DNA from: JBFWRI01 sp050248995
GTDB taxonomy: Bacteria; Pseudomonadota; Alphaproteobacteria; JAIXQD01
DNA length: 64,000 nt
NCBI GenBank assembly: GCA_050248995.1
Contig: JBFWRI010000007.1
Coordinates: 1-64,000, forward strand
Reading direction: 5' to 3'
Shown here: piece after piece, positions 57,697-64,000 of the stretch
How positions within the stretch are numbered: position 1 is the first letter of the stretch
How the letters are laid out: the number at the start of each line of letters is the position of its first letter
Program-made: the position numbers and the translations under genes
The notes under the pieces: generated by a model
Databases searched by the model: none
The model's input: the letters and a program-made list of their open reading frames with translations, nothing else
What the model was told of the DNA's origin: nothing

Positions 57697-59349
57697 GTGA
57701 ATCCATTACTTCAAACCATGAGAAATCTTGGGCCGGGACGCTTGGCCGCCATGGGCGCCGTCCTTATCGGCTTAATCGCCTTCTTCGTCTTTATCGGCGG
57801 CCGTATGGCCACCCCTGGCATGTCGCTGCTTTACAGCGGCCTGTCTTCGGCAGATGCGTCGGCCATCGTACAACAGCTCGATGCCCAAAAGATCCCGTAC
57901 GAACTGAGCACCGACGGCAGTACCATCTCCGTTCCGTCGAACCAGGTCGCGCGCATGCGCATGGATCTGGCAGGCGAAGGCCTGCCGCGCGGTGGCTCGA
58001 TCGGTTATGAAATCTTCGACCAGCCCGAAGGGTTTGGTACCACCAGCTTCGTGCAAAGCATCAATCACCTGCGTGCGCTGGAAGGCGAACTCGCCCGCAC
58101 CGTCGGCACACTATCGAACGTACAGCAAGCTCGTGTTCACCTTGTACTGCCGAAACGCGAACTGTTTGGCCGCAGCGAACAGAAGGCCACGGCCAGCGTG
58201 TTCCTGCGCCTGAAGTCGGGCGGCTTATCGAAGGAACAGATCGGCGCGATCCAGAACCTTGTCGCGGCCGCTGTACCGCAGCTTGACCCGCAACAGATAT
58301 CGATCGTTGACGACCGCGGCAACCTGCTGGCCCGCGCCAACGGCAATCAGGCGAATGCCAACATCGGCCAGAACCAGGACGACCTGCGCATAGCCTTCGA
58401 AAGCGAGCAACAGCAAAAGATCGAAGACCTGCTGGCGAAAACGCTCGGCTATGGCCGCGTACGCGCGCAGGTATCGGCCGATATCAACTTCGACCGCATC
58501 ATCACAAATTCGGAAATCTATGACCCGGATGGTCAGGTTGTCCGCTCGACCCAGACCACCACGGAAGAATCAACCGAAGGCACGGCGGGTGACGGCGGCA
58601 CGGTGAGCATCACGAACAACCTGCCCGGCGGCGAAGCGGCGGCAGCGGGCGGCGGCGCGGGCGGCAGCAACACCAGCCGCAGCGAAGAAACCGTCAACTT
58701 CGAAATCAGCAAGACGATCAAGGAACACATCCAGCAGTCGGGCGAAGTCAAGCGCATGTCGATCGCCGTTCTGGTCGATGGCAACTATGCCAAGGCTGAA
58801 GATGGCACGGAAACTTATACGCCGCGCACAGACGAAGAACTTGAGAAGATCAAGTCGCTGGTGCGCAGCGCCGTCAACTTCAACGAAAAGCGCGGCGATA
58901 CGCTGGAAGTGCAGAACATGCGCTTTGCTGAAGTTGAAATGGGCGACGGCGGCGACACGGGCGAAATCATGGGTCTGGCTAAGGCCGACGTGATGCGCCT
59001 GGCTGAAATGCTGATCATGGGCATCCTGGCGATCCTCGTCATCCTGCTGGTCGTGCGCCCGCTGATGCGCCGCGCCATGGAAGGCTTTGGCCCTGCTGGC
59101 GGCGAAGGACAGGCAGCTATCGCCGGCGGCGGCCAGGGCGCTATTGCCGGCGGCGGACGCGCTGCCCTTGCTCCGCCCTCAGGCATGGCCATGGAAGCCG
59201 ACGAAGCCGAGGCACAGTTGATCGACATCAGCCGTATCGAAGGACGCGTGCGCGCCAGCGCCGTAAAGAAAGTCGGCGAGATTATCGACAAACATCCGGA
59301 TGAATCGGTTTCGATCCTGCGAAACTGGATTTACCAGCAAGGGCGGTAA
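57697..59349 (+). CDS. fliF: Flagellar MS-ring protein FliF
   Basis: FliF forms the MS-ring, the membrane base of the flagellar motor. The 550-residue protein starts with GTG behind GGGGGAG. It has a first membrane segment (about 14-33), the ring-building motifs of the YscJ/FliF domain (GMSLLYSGLSSADASAIVQQ, VPSNQVARMRMDLAGEGLPR, LARTVGTLSNVQQARVHLVL), a second membrane segment (about 435-456) and the C-terminal FliG-binding tail (IDKHPDESVSILRNWIYQ). Two Gly/Ala-rich insertions are notable (GGEAAAAGGGAGGSNTS before the second membrane segment, and IAGGGQGAIAGGG after it). The gene leads the operon. Confidence 0.96.
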   Translation: MNPLLQTMRNLGPGRLAAMGAVLIGLIAFFVFIGGRMATPGMSLLYSGLSSADASAIVQQLDAQKIPYELSTDGSTISVPSNQVARMRMDLAGEGLPRGGSIGYEIFDQPEGFGTTSFVQSINHLRALEGELARTVGTLSNVQQARVHLVLPKRELFGRSEQKATASVFLRLKSGGLSKEQIGAIQNLVAAAVPQLDPQQISIVDDRGNLLARANGNQANANIGQNQDDLRIAFESEQQQKIEDLLAKTLGYGRVRAQVSADINFDRIITNSEIYDPDGQVVRSTQTTTEESTEGTAGDGGTVSITNNLPGGEAAAAGGGAGGSNTSRSEETVNFEISKTIKEHIQQSGEVKRMSIAVLVDGNYAKAEDGTETYTPRTDEELEKIKSLVRSAVNFNEKRGDTLEVQNMRFAEVEMGDGGDTGEIMGLAKADVMRLAEMLIMGILAILVILLVVRPLMRRAMEGFGPAGGEGQAAIAGGGQGAIAGGGRAALAPPSGMAMEADEAEAQLIDISRIEGRVRASAVKKVGEIIDKHPDESVSILRNWIYQQGR

Positions 59350-59361
59350 CAGAGGTTCAGC

Positions 59362-60381
59362 ATGTCACGAATTCGCGATGATATCCGGGGAATGAGCGGT
59401 CCAGAGAAAGCCGCCGCCTTCATGATGGCGATGGGCGAGGAATATGCCGCGCGCATGTTCAGCCATATGAGCGACGACGAGATCAAGGAACTGTCGCAAA
59501 CCATGGCCAGTCTTGGCAACGTCAGCTCGCAGGTTATCGAGAAACTGCTGATTGAATTTTCAGAACAGATGTCATCAACCGGCTCGCTGATGGGCACGGT
59601 GGAAAGCACGCAGCGCCTGCTGGCAAAGGTTCTTGATAAGTCGCGCGTTGACAGCATTATGGAAGAAATCAGCGGCCCTGCCGGCCGCACGATGTGGGAC
59701 AAGCTGGGCAATGTCAGCGAACAGGTGCTGGCCGCCTACCTGAAGAATGAATATCCACAAACAGTTGCCGTTGTGCTGTCAAAGATCAAGCCCGACCATG
59801 CTGCGCGCGTGTTGTCAGTTCTGCCGGAAAACTTCGCGATGGAAGTCGTGATGCGCATGCTGCGCATGGAAACGGTGCAGAAGGATGTTCTGGAAGACGT
59901 CGAAAAGACGCTGCGCACCGAATTCATGAGCAACCTTGCCCGCACCAGCAAGCGTGACCCGCACGAAAGCATGGCGGAAATCTTCAACAACCTGGATCGT
60001 CAAAGCGAAAGCCGCTTCATTCAGGCGCTGGAAGACCGCAACCGGGACAGTGCCGAAAAAATCAAAAGTCTTATGTTCACATTCGAAGACCTTCTCAAAA
60101 TCGATCCGACCGGCATTCAGGCCATTCTGCGCACCGTCGACAAGGCCAAGCTGCCGATCGCCCTCAAAGGCGCTTCCGATGCCCTTAAAGACCTGTTTTT
60201 CAGTAACATGTCGGAACGTGCCGGCAAACTGCTGCGTGATGATATGGCAGCGCTGGGCCCTGTCCGCCTGAAGGACGTGGACGAAGCGCAGGGCAGCATC
60301 GTCAACACCGCTAAGGACCTTGCCGCCAAGGGTGAAGTCACCATTTCGAAGGGAACCGAAGAGGATGAACTTGTCTACTGA
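59362..60381 (+). CDS. fliG: Flagellar motor switch protein FliG
   Basis: FliG joins the MS-ring to the rotor and interacts with the stator. The 339-residue protein has the N-terminal FliF-binding domain (GPEKAAAFMMAMGEEYAARM), the middle ARM repeat containing EYPQTVAVVLSKIKPDHAAR, and a C-terminal domain with the conserved charged patch of MFTFEDLLKIDPTGIQAIL and MSERAGKLLRDDM. Length matches the family. It starts 12 nt after the fliF stop and its 3' end overlaps the fliH start by 17 nt. Confidence 0.96.
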   Translation: MSRIRDDIRGMSGPEKAAAFMMAMGEEYAARMFSHMSDDEIKELSQTMASLGNVSSQVIEKLLIEFSEQMSSTGSLMGTVESTQRLLAKVLDKSRVDSIMEEISGPAGRTMWDKLGNVSEQVLAAYLKNEYPQTVAVVLSKIKPDHAARVLSVLPENFAMEVVMRMLRMETVQKDVLEDVEKTLRTEFMSNLARTSKRDPHESMAEIFNNLDRQSESRFIQALEDRNRDSAEKIKSLMFTFEDLLKIDPTGIQAILRTVDKAKLPIALKGASDALKDLFFSNMSERAGKLLRDDMAALGPVRLKDVDEAQGSIVNTAKDLAAKGEVTISKGTEEDELVY

Positions 60382-61093
60382 TCCAGCGCCAGCGGACAAG
60401 ACAGGAAAGTTCCTGTTTGAACGCAGCTTTGATGATGAACGCCGCCGCGGCAACGATCCGAAGGCAGTGCTTAGTGCTGGCGAGCTGGAAGCCATCAAGG
60501 CACAGGCCCGCGCTGAAGGCATCAATGAGGGCAAGAATGAAGCCAACGAAAACCAACAGGCGCAACTGAACGTGCTGCTGGGTAAGCTCAGCGGCGACCT
60601 TCAGAATCTTGCGCAATATTCGGACACCCAACAAAAAGCCCGCGACGAAGCGCTGGCCACGGCCATCAAGGCCATCGCCCAGAAGCTTATGCCCCATTAT
60701 GTGCAGGCAAACGGCTTGGGCGAGATCGAAGGCATTGTCACCAAAACACTGAACGACCTGCGCGGCGAACCACGCCTTGTTATCCGCGTTGCCGAAGCCC
60801 ATGTCGAAGCCTGTTCGCAACGCCTGCCGGAAATCGCCAAGCAGATCGCCTTCCCCGGCCAGCTTATCATTCTGGGCGAACCCAACCTGACGGCCAGCGA
60901 CTGCCGCATTGAATGGGCTGACGGCGGGCTTGAACGGCTTGAAAACAACCTGTGGACCGAAATCGAGATGGTATTGGCCAAGTATGCACCGCATACCGGG
61001 GTCAGCACGCGCGCGGCCAAGGTGCAGGAATATGAACAGAAAACAACCGACGTAACGCCATCACATGAAGGAGGCATCAATGTCAGCGAATAA
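60365..61093 (+). CDS. fliH: Flagellar assembly protein FliH (FlbE-like)
   Basis: FliH is the stator/regulator of the FliI export ATPase. The 242-residue product, from the ATG at 60365 inside the end of fliG, has a charged N-terminus, a Gln/Glu-rich helical region (NEGKNEANENQQAQLNVLLG) and the C-terminal domain (VTKTLNDLRGEPRLVIRVAE, DCRIEWADGGLERLENNL) of the FliH/YscL family. The place in the order (fliF-fliG-FliH-fliN-flbD-flhA) equals Caulobacter flbE. Sequence similarity to enteric FliH is low; position supports the call. Confidence 0.85.
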   Translation: MNLSTDPAPADKTGKFLFERSFDDERRRGNDPKAVLSAGELEAIKAQARAEGINEGKNEANENQQAQLNVLLGKLSGDLQNLAQYSDTQQKARDEALATAIKAIAQKLMPHYVQANGLGEIEGIVTKTLNDLRGEPRLVIRVAEAHVEACSQRLPEIAKQIAFPGQLIILGEPNLTASDCRIEWADGGLERLENNLWTEIEMVLAKYAPHTGVSTRAAKVQEYEQKTTDVTPSHEGGINVSE

Positions 61094-61445
61094 CGAAGGC
61101 GGCGCCGCAGCGCCCGCCGCCGGGGAAGGCGTCAGCTTCGCCGAACTGGATCCGAACGCCGTCAATCCCAGCGGCGAGAAAATCGTCAGCCAGCGCGATC
61201 TTGAGGCCGTCTACGATGTCCCCGTCAAGGTGCAGGCTGTGCTGGGCGCCACGTCAATGCCCGTGAAGAACCTGCTGCGCTTGGGACGCGGTGCCGTGAT
61301 CGACCTTGACCGCAAGGTCGGCGAGCCCGTGGATATTTATGTAAACAACCGCCTTGTCGCCCGCGGCGAAGTGGTTGTGGTTGACGATCGTCTTGGCATC
61401 ACCATGACGGAAATTATTAAATCGGAAGTCCAGCAAGCCGGCTAA
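61080..61445 (+). CDS. fliN: Flagellar motor switch protein FliN
   Basis: FliN forms the lower C-ring with FliM and takes part in switching and export. The 121-residue protein begins with an Ala/Gly/Glu-rich tail and carries the SpoA/SurfaceA domain: YDVPVKVQAVLGATSMPVKN, LLRLGRGAVIDLDRKVGEPV, DIYVNNRLVARGEVVVVDDR, LGITMTEIIK. This is the full family core. It overlaps the fliH end by 14 nt, and GAAGGAGG precedes its ATG. Confidence 0.96.
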   Translation: MSANNEGGAAAPAAGEGVSFAELDPNAVNPSGEKIVSQRDLEAVYDVPVKVQAVLGATSMPVKNLLRLGRGAVIDLDRKVGEPVDIYVNNRLVARGEVVVVDDRLGITMTEIIKSEVQQAG

Positions 61446-61482
61446 CGGCATGAACGCTGGAATGGCAGGAGGCCAATAGATA

Positions 61483-62847
61483 ATGCGTGTACTTATAGTC
61501 GGCACACTGGAAGGTCACATTGTCATCGCGGGCAAAATTGCCATTTCACGCGGTGCCAAGGTTGCCCACGTTGATACGGTCGAAGCAGCAATGCATGCGC
61601 TGCGCAGTGGTCAGGGTGCCGATCTTGTCATGTGCGACGTCAAACTGGACGTCGGCACGCTTGTCAGCAGCCTGAAGGCCGAACGCATCAACGTTCCTAT
61701 CGTCGCCTGCGGCATCGGTACCGATGCCGGTGCAGCTGTGAAGGCCATTCGTGCCGGCGCCAAGGAATACATCCCGTTGCCGCCCGATGCCGAACTGATC
61801 GCCGCTGTTCTGGAAGCCGTTGCCGAAGAAAGCAATAACGTCGTCGGCCAAGACCCGGCCCTACTCAGCGTACTGCAGATGGCCGAGAAAATCGCACCGT
61901 CAGACGCCAGTGTGCTGATTACCGGCGAAAGCGGTACCGGTAAGGAAGTGATGGCGCGTTTCATTCACCGCAAGTCGCGGCGCGCCAACAATAACTTCGT
62001 CGCTGTCAACTGCGCCGCAATCCCCGAAAACCTTCTGGAGTCTGAGCTGTTCGGACATGAAAAAGGTGCCTTCACAGGCGCTATCGCCCGCCGCCTCGGC
62101 AAGTTCGAGGAAGCGAATGGCGGCACGCTGCTGCTGGACGAAATTTCGGAAATGCACCCGCGCCTGCAAGCCAAACTGCTGCGCGCCGTGCAGGAACGCG
62201 AGATCGACCGCGTGGGCGGCACGGCGCCGGTTAAGGTGGATGTGCGCCTACTGGCCACGTCAAACCGTAACCTTGAAAACGAAGTGAAGGCCGGCAACTT
62301 CCGCGAAGACCTTTTCTTCCGCCTGAACGTTGTAAACATTCGTATGCCGGCCCTGCGCGAACGCCCGATTGATATCCCGCTGCTAGCCGATCACTTTGTG
62401 AAGAAGTATTCAGAAGCCAACGGCGTGCCCGTGAAACCTTTCTCACGCGCTACGCTGGATACGCTGCAAAAATATCAATGGCCCGGCAACGTGCGTGAAA
62501 TGGAAAACACCATTCACCGCGCCGTGCTGCTGGCCCGCGGCAACGAGATCGAACCCGACGCCATTATGCTGACGCAGGCGGTGGCCACGTTCAACCCGCC
62601 CGCGGCTGCAAAAACCGCTGCCGCCCCTGCCGCCGCCGGCAGCAGCGAAGTCAGCGGCTTCGTCGGCCGCACGGTCGCCGATGTCGAACGTGACCTGATC
62701 CTTGCCACGCTGGATAACTGCCTTGGCAACCGCACGCATGCCGCCAATATCCTTGGTATTTCGATCCGTACGTTGCGCAACAAGCTGAAGCAGTACGGCG
62801 AAGAAGGGGTTTCGATCCCGGGCGGCGCAGACGAGGCCACGGGTTAG
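61483..62847 (+). CDS. flbD: Sigma54-dependent flagellar regulator FlbD
   Basis: The 454-residue protein has a receiver-like N-terminal domain (1-115), an AAA+ sigma54 activating domain with GESGTGKE (148-155), the standard GAFTGA loop (195-200), FREDLFFRLNVVNIRMPALR, and a Fis-type helix-turn-helix at the C-terminus (ATLDNCLGNRTHAANILGIS). The receiver keeps D52, but the usual acidic pair near the start is missing (VGTLEGH) and the lysine near 98 is replaced, so it is probably not controlled by ordinary phosphorylation; Caulobacter FlbD is similar. It should activate late flagellar genes and may act on the sigma54 promoter upstream of fliF. Confidence 0.93.
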   Translation: MRVLIVGTLEGHIVIAGKIAISRGAKVAHVDTVEAAMHALRSGQGADLVMCDVKLDVGTLVSSLKAERINVPIVACGIGTDAGAAVKAIRAGAKEYIPLPPDAELIAAVLEAVAEESNNVVGQDPALLSVLQMAEKIAPSDASVLITGESGTGKEVMARFIHRKSRRANNNFVAVNCAAIPENLLESELFGHEKGAFTGAIARRLGKFEEANGGTLLLDEISEMHPRLQAKLLRAVQEREIDRVGGTAPVKVDVRLLATSNRNLENEVKAGNFREDLFFRLNVVNIRMPALRERPIDIPLLADHFVKKYSEANGVPVKPFSRATLDTLQKYQWPGNVREMENTIHRAVLLARGNEIEPDAIMLTQAVATFNPPAAAKTAAAPAAAGSSEVSGFVGRTVADVERDLILATLDNCLGNRTHAANILGISIRTLRNKLKQYGEEGVSIPGGADEATG

Positions 62848-62878
62848 GCGAATTCGGGTTTGGGGTAGATGGCACTGA

Positions 62879-64000
62879 ATGGCTGAGGCACCAACCACTA
62901 TGGGCGGCAATGCCGATCCGATGAATATGCTGGGCAACATGTTCCGCAGCAGCCAGGCTGTCATGGCTATTGGTGTGGTCGTCATCCTGCTGATGCTGAT
63001 CCTGCCCCTGCCCACATGGCTGCTGGATATCGGTCTGGCAGTTTCCGTCACTTTCGCCGTTATGATTCTGATGACGGTGCTGTTTTTGTCAAAACCGCTC
63101 GACTTCAGCGCTTTTCCGTCAGTGCTGCTGATCTCAACCCTACTGCGCCTGTCGCTTAACCTTGCATCAACCCGCCTTATTCTGGCCCATGGTCACGAGG
63201 GCACAGACGCTGCCGGCCATGTGATCGAAGCCTTCAGCGGGTTCGTGATGAGCGGCAACTTCGTGATTGGTCTTATCGTTTTCGCCATCCTGACGCTGGT
63301 CAACTTCGTCGTCATCACCAAAGGTTCGGGCCGTATCGCCGAAGTCGGCGCGCGCTTCACATTGGATGCCATGCCCGGCAAACAGATGGCGATCGATGCC
63401 GATCTTTCATCGGGCCTGATTGACGAGGCCACCGCCCGCACCCGCCGCCGTGAACTTGAACAGGAAAGCAACTTTTTCGGTTCGATGGACGGTGCCGCCA
63501 AGTTCGTGCGCGGTGACGCGATCGCTGGTCTGATCATCGTGTTCGTCAACATCATCGGCGGCATCATCATCGGCATCGTGCAGAAAGACATGTCGTTCAT
63601 GGATGCAGCCGACAGCTATATCCGCCTGACGGTCGGCGACGGCCTTGTCACCCAAATCCCCGCCCTGTTCGTATCTGTCGCCGCCGGTCTGCTGGTCACC
63701 AAGTCGGGCACCGATGCCAGCGGCAAAGAATATACGATGTTCGACCAGATGGGGAATTACCCCACCGCGCTGGCGCTGTCGGCCGGCCTGATGGGTGTTA
63801 TTGCACTGCTGCCGGGCATGCCGTTCCTGCCGTTCATCGCCCTTGCCGGGCTGACGGGGTATATCGCCTTCACGCTGAATGACAGACGCGAGCAGAAGAA
63901 AGCGGATGCTGCGCGACTGGCTATCGAACAGGCCAAGCCCGCACCGGTGGCTGAAGAACCGATTGCTACGGCGCTGAACATCGATCTTATCCGCCTCGAA
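62879..64000 (+). CDS. flhA: Flagellar biosynthesis protein FlhA, N-terminal part
   Basis: FlhA is the inner-membrane export gate of the flagellar type III apparatus. The visible 374 codons run to the window edge. They start at the ATG at 62879 and contain the first membrane segments (AVMAIGVVVILLMLILPLP, WLLDIGLAVSVTFAVMILMT), the family block RLSLNLASTRLIL, then VNFVVITKGSGRIAEVGARF, the FHIPEP-like cytoplasmic loop DAMPGKQMAIDADLSSGLID and further membrane segments (AGLIIVFVNIIGGIIIGIV, ALSAGLMGVIALLPGMPFL). The gene follows flbD after 31 nt. The C-terminal cytoplasmic domain lies beyond the window. Confidence 0.96.
   Translation, partial: MAEAPTTMGGNADPMNMLGNMFRSSQAVMAIGVVVILLMLILPLPTWLLDIGLAVSVTFAVMILMTVLFLSKPLDFSAFPSVLLISTLLRLSLNLASTRLILAHGHEGTDAAGHVIEAFSGFVMSGNFVIGLIVFAILTLVNFVVITKGSGRIAEVGARFTLDAMPGKQMAIDADLSSGLIDEATARTRRRELEQESNFFGSMDGAAKFVRGDAIAGLIIVFVNIIGGIIIGIVQKDMSFMDAADSYIRLTVGDGLVTQIPALFVSVAAGLLVTKSGTDASGKEYTMFDQMGNYPTALALSAGLMGVIALLPGMPFLPFIALAGLTGYIAFTLNDRREQKKADAARLAIEQAKPAPVAEEPIATALNIDLIRLE

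Noticed and set aside
57506..57700. 64-codon open frame before fliF
   Set aside because: No ribosome binding site, odd composition, and it overlaps the promoter elements; not treated as a gene.

Overview
The window reads as chromosome of an alphaproteobacterium that I cannot place to order. The evidence is gene order and regulatory sites: bamD-recN-ligA; the tig/clpP/clpX/lon/hup/tRNA-Val protein-quality-control locus; sdhE-mfd divergent from recG; and a fliF-fliG-fliH-fliN-flbD-flhA flagellar operon. An upstream CtrA box (TTAA-N7-TTAAC) and an alphaproteobacterial-type SOS box (GAAC-N7-GAAC) agree with this. The sequence is mostly GC-rich. A few AT-rich patches stand out: the gene at 8942-9649, a stretch inside ligA, and the gene at 31587-32534.

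Layout. 1-3983 (+): end of bamD, recN, ligA. 3980-8882 (-): uvrD-prmA-aminopeptidase P chain with overlapping starts and stops. 8883-15497: an SOS box, an AT-rich unknown gene, a membrane-anchored HD-domain protein, a diguanylate cyclase, a hybrid histidine kinase and a single-domain response regulator. 15538-27334 (mainly -): tRNA-Val, hup, lon, clpX, clpP and tig. This locus is interrupted twice, by two unknown genes between clpX and lon and by a glycosyltransferase/FkbM-methyltransferase island between clpP and tig. 27430-28740: two unknown genes and a tRNA-His/tRNA-Leu operon. 28877-33974: glnA followed by eight small or unrecognised proteins. 34042-39808: sdhE-mfd divergent from recG. 39814-57346: a mixed stretch with a LuxO-like sigma54 regulator, anmK, a large AsmA/DUF3971 protein, a peroxiredoxin with histone-H1-like tails, tsaC, a lysozyme-like protein, acyl-CoA dehydrogenase, a NADAR-family glycosidase, YjdM, a possible small structured RNA with a 22-residue membrane peptide, an SDR, isocitrate dehydrogenase, a DMT permease and a MESH1-like HD hydrolase. 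57347-64000 (+): flagellar promoter region and operon, ending inside flhA.

How the genes fit together. The housekeeping content covers DNA repair (recN, ligA, uvrD, mfd, recG), proteostasis (tig, clpP, clpX, lon), nitrogen assimilation (glnA), the TCA cycle (icd, sdhE) and flagellar assembly under CtrA and sigma54/FlbD-type control. The genome is compact: of 14 convergent gene pairs, six share a 4-nt stop overlap, one overlaps by 6 nt, and six more are 0-16 nt apart, which leaves no room for terminators between them. The most interesting points are the SOS box in front of the AT-rich unknown gene, the peroxiredoxin with lysine/threonine-rich tails at both ends, the sugar/methyltransferase island inside the Clp locus, and the small-protein cluster downstream of glnA. 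I saw no CRISPR array, insertion sequence, prophage or rRNA gene.
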